From Thermoplasmatota archaeon (GTDB lineage Archaea; Thermoplasmatota; Thermoplasmata; UBA10834), in contig JAHIRF010000009.1 in the NCBI GenBank assembly GCA_018818785.1, positions 62,001 through 126,000 on the forward strand: a stretch of DNA of 64,000 bases, read 5' to 3'. Each line of letters begins with the position of its first letter. Positions within the stretch are counted from its first letter, which is position 1. The notes beneath the pieces were generated by a model, which saw nothing but the letters and a program-made list of their open reading frames with translations, was not told where the DNA came from and did no database searches. Positions 58,594 through 64,000 of this stretch are shown one piece after another. The translations under genes and the position numbers were made by a program.

Positions 58594-59682
58594 CTAACCG
58601 TAGAATCCCTTGATGTTCTCCACCACATACTTGATCTGTTCGTCTTTAATGTCGACGAACATGGGCATAGTAAGGACTTCCTTGCACAGTCTCTCAGTGA
58701 TTGGCAGCATGCCATCCTTGAACCCGTACATCTCCCTGTATATCGGCTGCAGGTGTATCGGGATCTCGTAGTGCACCCCGACTCCGATGCCCTTGGATTC
58801 CAAGTGTGCCTTGAGCTCGTTCCTCCTCTTCGTGAGCAACGAGTACTGGTGGTAGACTGGCTCGAAGTCATTGCTCGGCTGCAGCGGGAGCCTCAGGTCG
58901 CCGACTCCTTTCAGCATCTGATCGTACTTCTTGGCTATCTCCCGTCTCTTATCGTTCCACTGGTCAAGCAACTTCAATTGTTCGATACCCACCGCCGCGT
59001 TCGCGGTATTCAACCTGGCAGTGTATCCTATGATGTCGTGCTCGTACTGCCCTTTCCTGCCGCAGTGTCTGAGCTTCTTGGTGATCTCCGCGATCTTCGG
59101 GTCGTTCGTGGTGATCATCCCCCCGTCTCCACCGACATGCATGTTCTTTGTCGGGTAGAATGAGAAGCAACCCATGAGCCCGAGGGAACCTGCCCTTCTG
59201 CCCTTGTACCTTGCGCCATGCGCTTGACAGGCGTCCTCGACGACGACCGCATCATGCTTCTGCGCAATCTCATTGATCTCATCCATCTTCGCTGGATGGC
59301 CATAGAGGTGTACCGGGATGATGGCCTTGGTCTCCTTGTCCAGTCTGATCTTGGCTGGATCTAAGTTGAAGTCGACCGCGTCGACATCGCAGAACACCGG
59401 CTTCGCACCGAAAGCGACGAACGAATTCGAAGTGGCGACGAACGACATCGCAGATGTGAGGACCTTGTCACCAGACTTCACTCCCGCGGCCTGGAGGCCG
59501 AGCTGCAGAGCCGCTGTCCCTGACCCGAGGGCGATGGCGTGGTCGACGCCGCACATCTTTGCGAAAGCCTCCTCGAACTTGAACACGCTGTCTCCCAGCG
59601 TGAGTCTCTCCGTCCTGAGGGCGGTCGCGGCGGCTTCTATCATCTTCTCTGTCATGACTGGCTGCGCCTGCGGTACTTTCAT
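58594..59682 (-). CDS. DegT/DnrJ/EryC1/StrS sugar aminotransferase (WbpE-like)
   Basis: A 362-residue PLP-dependent nucleotide-sugar aminotransferase. The internal-aldimine lysine is Lys179 in GCFSFYPTKNMHVGGDGG, the PLP-ring Asp is in VVVEDACQAHGARY (Asp150), and GSGTAALQLGL binds phosphate. Fits WbpE, which adds the 3-amino group to the 3-keto sugar. The ATG overlaps the acetyltransferase stop by four bases and the gene lies ten bases before the oxidoreductase. Confidence 0.93.
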   Translation of the reverse strand: MKVPQAQPVMTEKMIEAAATALRTERLTLGDSVFKFEEAFAKMCGVDHAIALGSGTAALQLGLQAAGVKSGDKVLTSAMSFVATSNSFVAFGAKPVFCDVDAVDFNLDPAKIRLDKETKAIIPVHLYGHPAKMDEINEIAQKHDAVVVEDACQAHGARYKGRRAGSLGLMGCFSFYPTKNMHVGGDGGMITTNDPKIAEITKKLRHCGRKGQYEHDIIGYTARLNTANAAVGIEQLKLLDQWNDKRREIAKKYDQMLKGVGDLRLPLQPSNDFEPVYHQYSLLTKRRNELKAHLESKGIGVGVHYEIPIHLQPIYREMYGFKDGMLPITERLCKEVLTMPMFVDIKDEQIKYVVENIKGFYG

Positions 59683-60173
59683 TTCTTATTCCTCCCCGAA
59701 CATTTCTTGACCTTACTGACTGCCTTCTTCTTGATTATCTTGGCTGGTGATCCGACAACGACTGCGCCTTCAGGGACGTTCTTCGTCACAACGGCTCCTG
59801 CGCCCACAAGTGCGTTCTCGCCGATCGTGATGCCACAGATTATCGTGGCATTGGCTCCAATTGACGCACCCTTCTTGACGACTGTGGGCGTCACCTCCCA
59901 ATCCCCGACGGCCTTCGGCACTCGATCGTTTGTGAAACAAGCGTGTGGCCCGATGAACACCTCATCCTCTATCGTGACCCCTGATGGTATGAATGCGAAA
60001 GCCTCGATCTTGCATCTGTCACCGATTATGACGCCCTTCTGTATCTCCGCATATGCTGCGATCTTGCAGTCCCTGCCTATCTTGCATCCATAGAGGTTCA
60101 CGTAATCTCGTACGACCGTGCCTTCGCCGATATCGGCATCGTCTATCTTGTAATATTCAGCCAGGAGTCTCAT
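59679..60173 (-). CDS. Hexapeptide-repeat N-acetyltransferase (WbpD-like)
   Basis: A 164-residue left-handed beta-helix acyltransferase with repeated hexapeptides (IGEGTV, IGRDCK, IGDRCK, IGANAT, IGENAL). The segment FIGPHACFTNDRVPKAVGDWEVTPTVVKKGASIGANA is close to WbpD, which acetylates the 3-amino group of UDP-GlcNAc3NA. The basic tail is variable. It is the first gene of the trio, with TATA-like CCTTTATAGC about 35-45 bases and GGGGGAC just upstream. Confidence 0.9.
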   Translation of the reverse strand: MRLLAEYYKIDDADIGEGTVVRDYVNLYGCKIGRDCKIAAYAEIQKGVIIGDRCKIEAFAFIPSGVTIEDEVFIGPHACFTNDRVPKAVGDWEVTPTVVKKGASIGANATIICGITIGENALVGAGAVVTKNVPEGAVVVGSPAKIIKKKAVSKVKKCSGRNKK

Positions 60174-60240
60174 CGGGTCTTGTCCCCCATTCGAAATCCT
60201 ATGGCTGCTATAAAGGATTATTGAACAATACCTTGTGGAC

Positions 60241-60258
60241 CTACAGAAAACGCTGTAG
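60241..60258. terminator. Small hairpin after galU
   Basis: CTACAG (60241-60246) and CTGTAG (60253-60258) form a 6-bp stem with loop AAAACG, reading CGTTTT on the minus strand. It begins about 18 bases past the galU stop codon. It may help end galU transcription. The weak stem keeps confidence low. Confidence 0.35.
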
Positions 60259-60276
60259 TATTGCCTGGCCCTGTAT

Positions 60277-61131
60277 CTATCTGTTCTTCTTGTTGATAGT
60301 GAATCCGAGCTCGGATGAGATGTCCTTCCGTTCGCTGCTTAGCTCGACGATGGCCCTGATCCAGTCCGCCTTGCTGCCGATGTCGAACCTCCTTCCTGCG
60401 AACTTGAGCCCGTAGAGCCCTTTCTTGCGACACAGTAGTTTCATAGCATCCGTCAATTGATATTCGCCGTCCTTGCCAGGACCTATCTTCTCTAAGTATG
60501 TGAATATCTCCGGCTCGAAGACATATCTTCCTATTATCGCGAGGTCGGACGGCGCCTCCTCGGGCGAAGGTTTCTCGATGAGGTCTCTCACCTTGTAGAG
60601 CCCCTTCCGGACCTTCTTGCCATCTATGACGCCGTATCTGGATATCTTTGACTTGGGCACGCTCTCGACCCCGACGACGGACGACCTCATCTCTTCTTGG
60701 ACCTCAGCCAACTGACCTATGCATGGATGGTCGTTGATCACGATATCGTCACCGAGCATCACGGCGAATGGTTCGTTCCCCACATGCTTCTTGGCACACA
60801 GTATGGCATGGCCAAGCCCGAGCTGCTCCTTCTGCCTGATGTAGAATATGTCCGCCATGGAGGCGATCCTCTGCACCTCTTCGAGGGCCTCTGTGTTGCC
60901 GCTGTCCCTTAGCTTATGCTCCAATTCGTATGATCTGTCGAAATGATCCTCGATGGCCCTCTTTCCTCGGCCAGTGATGATGATCAGATCGGTCATGCCG
61001 GATGCGACCGCTTCCTCGACGACATACTGTATGGCTGGCTTGTCTACGACCGGCAACATCTCCTTCGGCTGTGCTTTCGTGGCCGGCAGGAACCTTATCC
61101 CCAATCCCGCGGCTGGTATGACGACCTTCAT
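60277..61131 (-). CDS. galU: UTP-glucose-1-phosphate uridylyltransferase (GalU)
   Basis: A 284-residue GalU. The start MKVVIPAAGLGIRFLPATKAQPKEMLPVV has the nucleotide loop with Arg. VMLGDDIV holds the metal Asp, EKPSPEEAPS the sugar site, and FDIGSKADWIRAIVE the C-terminal family motif. It forms UDP-glucose for the adjacent dehydrogenase or other transferases. A TATA-like CATTATATTG lies about 24-33 bases before the ATG; longer in-frame starts would span it. It is divergent from the dehydrogenase gene. Confidence 0.95.
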   Translation of the reverse strand: MKVVIPAAGLGIRFLPATKAQPKEMLPVVDKPAIQYVVEEAVASGMTDLIIITGRGKRAIEDHFDRSYELEHKLRDSGNTEALEEVQRIASMADIFYIRQKEQLGLGHAILCAKKHVGNEPFAVMLGDDIVINDHPCIGQLAEVQEEMRSSVVGVESVPKSKISRYGVIDGKKVRKGLYKVRDLIEKPSPEEAPSDLAIIGRYVFEPEIFTYLEKIGPGKDGEYQLTDAMKLLCRKKGLYGLKFAGRRFDIGSKADWIRAIVELSSERKDISSELGFTINKKNR

Positions 61132-61153
61132 CGCCCTTTTGAACGCCAGGTGA

Positions 61154-61202
61154 CAATATAATGATTTCCGGACTCGTGACCGCTTTCTGAAAGGATTTAT
61201 AC
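61154..61202. promoter_or_regulatory. Divergent galU / UDP-sugar dehydrogenase promoters
   Basis: The minus-strand CATTATATTG (61154-61163) serves galU and the plus-strand GGATTTATAC (61193-61202) serves the dehydrogenase. Each lies about 24-33 bases before its start codon. The 94-base region holds no other evident feature. Confidence 0.5.
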
Positions 61203-61225
61203 GGTAACAGTCGATTCGAGGCGCG

Positions 61226-62545
61226 ATGAAGATCTGCGTTGTCGGAGCCGGATATGTAGGCCTTGCCACTGGAGTCATGTTCGGCAAGCTCGGTCATGAT
61301 GTGATCTGCGCCGATATCGATGAAGCCCGGGTGAGAATGGTCAACTCTGGCAAGTCACCTTTCTACGAACCATCTCTCGAGAAGGAACTCGGCAAGCTCG
61401 TCAAGTCTGGAAAGTTGCGTGCAACGACGGACGCGCTTCAAGCAGCAGTCGATTCAGTATTCGTTTTCATATGCGTCCAGACGCCGTCTTTGCCGTCTGG
61501 GAGGATCAACATGACTCCTGTGAAATCCGCAGTCAGAACCATCTCCAAAGCACTTCGGCGGTCCGATGATTTCAAGGTGGTCGTGATGAAGAGCACCGTA
61601 GTGCCCTCTACGACGGATTCTGTGGTGAAACCGATACTCGAGTCCAGTTCTGGCAAGCTTGCCGGAACCGGTTTCGGGCTCTGCATGAACCCAGAGTTCC
61701 TCCAGGAGGGCAGCGCGTTGAAGGACAGCATGGAACCCTCCAGGATAGTAGTTGGGTCGATGGATAAACGCTCTGGCGACATGCTCATGAGGTTGTATTC
61801 CAAGATCAAGACTGATAAGATACGCACCGACCTTCGCACGGCGGAGATGATCAAGTACGCTTCGAATTCATTCCTCGCGACGAAGATATCCTACGCCAAC
61901 GAGATAGCCAATATGTGCGTCAGGTTCGGGATAGACTCGGATACAGTCCTCGTCGCCGCGGGCAAGGACCCTCGGATCGGCCCGCTCTTTCTGACGCCGG
62001 GGCTAGGCTACGGTGGGAGCTGTCTGCCGAAGGATGTGAAGGCCTTGAGGGACAAGGCCCGTCAGGAGGGGTATTCCTCCAAACTCCTGTCCGCACTCGT
62101 AGGGATCAATGAGCATCAGCCAGTGGAGGCAATCTGGCTGTTGGAGCGCGAGGTAGGCTCGATCCGGGGGATGCGCGTAGCGGTTTTGGGCTTGTCGTTC
62201 AAGGGTGGTGTAGACGATATACGGGAGACGAGGGCCGTATCGCTCATCACATCGTTATTGTCCAAGGGTGCCAGGGTCGTCGCTTACGATCCGATGGCTA
62301 TGCCCAACTTCATCAAGGTGATGCCGACGGTCGAATACGCCTCGTCGGCCGCGGAATGCCTCGCCGGAGCCGATGCGTGCATAGTGCAGGCTGACTGGTC
62401 GGATTTCCGTAAGCTGGGACGGAAGGAGTTTTCTAAGATGAAGTCCCCTGTGGTGGTGGATGGTAGGAGATGCCTGGACCCGAAGAAAGTGAAGGCCTCC
62501 GGTGCGAAGTATCTGGGGATTGGGTATGGATATGGACCTGTCTGA
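61226..62545 (+). CDS. UDP-glucose/UDP-GlcNAc 6-dehydrogenase
   Basis: A 439-residue UDP-sugar dehydrogenase (Ugd/WbpA/WecC superfamily). The NAD motif is VVGAGYVGLATG, the catalytic Cys266 is in GLGYGGSCLPKD, and the structural lysine and asparagine are in EMIKYASNSFLATKISYANE. The C-terminal domain holds VLGLSFKGGVDDIRETRA. It oxidises C6 of UDP-glucose or UDP-GlcNAc to the uronic acid. Proximity to WbpB/D/E-like genes favours UDP-GlcNAc, while adjacency to galU favours UDP-glucose; sequence alone does not settle this. Confidence 0.92.
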   Translation: MKICVVGAGYVGLATGVMFGKLGHDVICADIDEARVRMVNSGKSPFYEPSLEKELGKLVKSGKLRATTDALQAAVDSVFVFICVQTPSLPSGRINMTPVKSAVRTISKALRRSDDFKVVVMKSTVVPSTTDSVVKPILESSSGKLAGTGFGLCMNPEFLQEGSALKDSMEPSRIVVGSMDKRSGDMLMRLYSKIKTDKIRTDLRTAEMIKYASNSFLATKISYANEIANMCVRFGIDSDTVLVAAGKDPRIGPLFLTPGLGYGGSCLPKDVKALRDKARQEGYSSKLLSALVGINEHQPVEAIWLLEREVGSIRGMRVAVLGLSFKGGVDDIRETRAVSLITSLLSKGARVVAYDPMAMPNFIKVMPTVEYASSAAECLAGADACIVQADWSDFRKLGRKEFSKMKSPVVVDGRRCLDPKKVKASGAKYLGIGYGYGPV

Positions 62546-62606
62546 CCGCGTTCACAACTGGAAACCATAATAAGGTCCGAGCCAATTGCGAGGGCGTTGA
62601 TTTAGG

Positions 62607-63452
62607 ATGCTCATCAGTGTAGTCCTGAACCTGCTGAACGAGAAGCGGCACATAAGGGACCTCCTTGACAGCCTCGTTACGCAGGAAGGACCATTCGAGA
62701 TCGTCATAGTCGATGCGGGGAGCTGTGACGGCACTGTCGAGATAATCAAGAAGTATATGGCGAAGCACCCTGAGATCAGGTTATTTCACCATCCTGGGAC
62801 TCGCGGCGAGAGCACTAATTTCGGACTTGCCCAGACGAAAGGCGAAGCCATTGCCACTACCGGTGGTGATTGCATAGCCAACCCTTTCTGGCTCAATGAA
62901 ATGAGAAGATCACTCGCAGAGTTCGATATCGTGGCCGGAAAGGCGATAAACATAGGTTATCACGCGTTCGAAGATCTGGAACGCGTCGAACTCTATCACA
63001 ATGGCTTCGACGTGTCCTACCCGAGCGCGAACATGGCCTGGAAGAAGCTGGTGATGGACACGGTGAACGGATTCGATGAATGGTTCATCACTGCGGAGGA
63101 CATAGACCTGAACTTCAGAGCCGTCTCCTCCGGCTTCACCCTGGGTTACAATGATGATGCGATCATATACCATCGCACGAAGGGTAGTTTCATAGGTTTC
63201 TTCAAGCAGGCTTTCTGGAACGGCTGGGGTCGTAAGCAGCTAACCATGAAGTACGGCAACCTCTGGTCGAGTTACAAGCCCCAGCGCTTGTTCGAGACCT
63301 CGGTTTCCTTCTGGGCCCTCGCGCGCCTGGGCATCGCATTGCTCGGTTACCTGATGTGCAAGCTATTTGAGCACCCCCCGGAGTATATATCTGCACTGCA
63401 GGCAGAGAGAAAGAAGAGGAAACGGTCGAGCGTTATTTTCCCGGGGAGATGA
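62607..63452 (+). CDS. Glycosyltransferase family 2, membrane-associated
   Basis: A 281-residue GT-A fold transferase. The start MLISVVLNLLNEKRHI and IVDAGSCDGTVEII are family-typical. GGDCIANP stands for the DxD-type metal site, and ITAEDIDLNFRAVSSGF gives the catalytic ED motif. A hydrophobic C-terminal segment (ALARLGIALLGYLMCKLF) may associate with membrane. The basic tail is KKRKRSS. Donor and acceptor are unknown. The gene is followed closely by a dolichol-phosphate-sugar synthase-like gene. Confidence 0.88.
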   Translation: MLISVVLNLLNEKRHIRDLLDSLVTQEGPFEIVIVDAGSCDGTVEIIKKYMAKHPEIRLFHHPGTRGESTNFGLAQTKGEAIATTGGDCIANPFWLNEMRRSLAEFDIVAGKAINIGYHAFEDLERVELYHNGFDVSYPSANMAWKKLVMDTVNGFDEWFITAEDIDLNFRAVSSGFTLGYNDDAIIYHRTKGSFIGFFKQAFWNGWGRKQLTMKYGNLWSSYKPQRLFETSVSFWALARLGIALLGYLMCKLFEHPPEYISALQAERKKRKRSSVIFPGR

Positions 63453-63459
63453 TCAGTCC

Positions 63460-64000
63460 ATGACCGGAAAGATATCTGTCATCATCCCGACCATGAACGA
63501 GGAACGGAGCATCGGGCTGGTTCTGGACGAGATCAGATCCGCACTGGAAGGTGTAAGACCCTACGAGGTCTTGGTCGTCGACACAAACTCGAAGGACCGA
63601 ACCCGGGAGATAGCATCCGAGAAGGGCGCGATCGTCATCGACGAACCGAGACGCGGCTACGGCAGGGCTTACAAGACGGGGTTCGAAAAGGCATCTGGCG
63701 ATATCATCGCCACCTTGGATGCGGATATGACATACCCGGCTTCGGACATTCCTGGATTGAGCGATAAGCTGGAGCATGAGGACATCGACTTCATCACCAC
63801 CGACAGGTTCGCCCGCATGGAGACGGGGGCGATGAGCGGCATGCATCGATTCGGGAACAAGGTGCTCTCCGTCGCCATGAGACTCTTGTTCCGAGTGCGC
63901 GTCCACGACTCGCAGAGTGGTATGTGGATCTTCCGAAAGGAGATACTACCGCGTCTCGAGATAGAGAGCGACGGCATGGCGATGTCCGAGGAGATCAAGA
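63460..64000 (+). CDS. Glycosyltransferase family 2, dolichol-phosphate sugar synthase-like (truncated by window edge)
   Basis: A reading frame opens at ATG 63460, seven bases after the previous stop codon, and runs off the right edge (180 codons visible). It starts KISVIIPTMNEERSIGLVLD, then VLVVDTNSKDRTREIA and IIATLDADMTYPASDIPGL, which carries the DxD-type metal motif. RVHDSQSGMWIFRKEI follows, as in archaeal dolichyl-phosphate mannose or glucose synthases. Such enzymes load a sugar on a polyprenyl phosphate for glycosylation. The C-terminal region, including any membrane domain, is outside the window. Confidence 0.88.
   Translation, partial: MTGKISVIIPTMNEERSIGLVLDEIRSALEGVRPYEVLVVDTNSKDRTREIASEKGAIVIDEPRRGYGRAYKTGFEKASGDIIATLDADMTYPASDIPGLSDKLEHEDIDFITTDRFARMETGAMSGMHRFGNKVLSVAMRLLFRVRVHDSQSGMWIFRKEILPRLEIESDGMAMSEEIK

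Noticed and set aside
1-64000. Amber (TAG) read-through as pyrrolysine, as in some related methanogens
   Set aside because: TAG ends acs, fpoH, fpoK and the METTL5-like gene at normal family lengths, and no gene is interrupted by an in-frame TAG.
1-64000. CRISPR arrays, insertion sequences, phage genes or integration sites
   Set aside because: No regularly spaced direct repeats, transposase or integrase motifs, or tRNA-flanking duplications were seen. The single tRNA has no repeated 3' end nearby that I could find by eye.

Overview
The window is an archaeal chromosome segment, most likely from the Thermoplasmatota and perhaps related to methanogenic or formerly methanogenic lineages such as Methanomassiliicoccales. 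The archaeal assignment rests on a set of information-processing genes: Nop5, aIF5A, Csl4, Nob1, an LSm protein, KptA and a RIO1-type kinase. It is supported by a cis-prenyltransferase, geranylgeranyl-reductase-type chemistry, TATA-box promoters about 25-35 bases before many starts, and frequent leaderless or near-leaderless starts. The phylum is inferred from an Fpo-like complex I without FpoF, a methanogenesis marker 11 homologue, and a B12/radical-SAM protein resembling a Thermoplasma family. No CRISPR array, insertion sequence or phage gene was seen. One tRNA gene (Val, anticodon CAC) is present.

Layout. 1-8.6 kb: the end of an acyl/acetyl-CoA synthetase, a beta-carbonic anhydrase, an oxalate/formate-antiporter-type carrier, and an opposing five-gene operon hdrA-hdrA2-mvhD-fdhB-fdhA. 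That operon looks like a formate dehydrogenase wired to an electron-bifurcating HdrA/MvhD module. 9-18.4 kb: KptA, DUF2797, a UPF0173 hydrolase, methanogenesis marker protein 11, cis-prenyltransferase, an Lrp regulator, an AlkD-like protein, an orphan HdrD-like Fe-S reductase, MobB with a Cys motif, and a B12/radical-SAM protein. 18.5-29.6 kb: a GOLD-like membrane protein, then a 12-gene complex I operon (nuo/fpo A B C D H I J1 J2 K L M N) with no input module. Its NuoI subunit carries six [4Fe-4S] motifs instead of two. 29.7-33.5 kb: MenA/UbiA-type prenyltransferase, long-chain polyprenyl diphosphate synthase, UbiE/MenG-like methyltransferase and a geranylgeranyl-reductase-family flavoprotein. 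Together these are a plausible route to the lipid electron carrier (quinone or methanophenazine-like) used by the adjacent complex.

33.5-49.9 kb: RNA processing and modification genes (Nob1, ThiI-like, E1-like, Csl4, METTL5-like), serine hydroxymethyltransferase, a Ras-like GTPase divergent from a coiled-coil protein, a RIO kinase, tRNA-Val, MtnA with a nucleoside phosphorylase, Nop5, aIF5A followed by an agmatinase, GlmM, and a PhoU-like/PiT phosphate uptake pair. 49.9-56.4 kb: an NDP-sugar pyrophosphorylase, LSm, and the condensin operon smc-scpA-scpB behind an 18-base palindrome. 56.4-64 kb: surface-glycan genes. These comprise two complete and one truncated glycosyltransferase, GalU, a UDP-sugar dehydrogenase and a WbpB/WbpE/WbpD-like trio. 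They match the pathway to a diacetamido-glucuronic acid nucleotide sugar.

Inferred physiology: an anaerobe that moves formate, converts CO2/bicarbonate, couples formate to ferredoxin through flavin-based electron bifurcation or confurcation, and oxidises ferredoxin at an ion-pumping Fpo-like complex.
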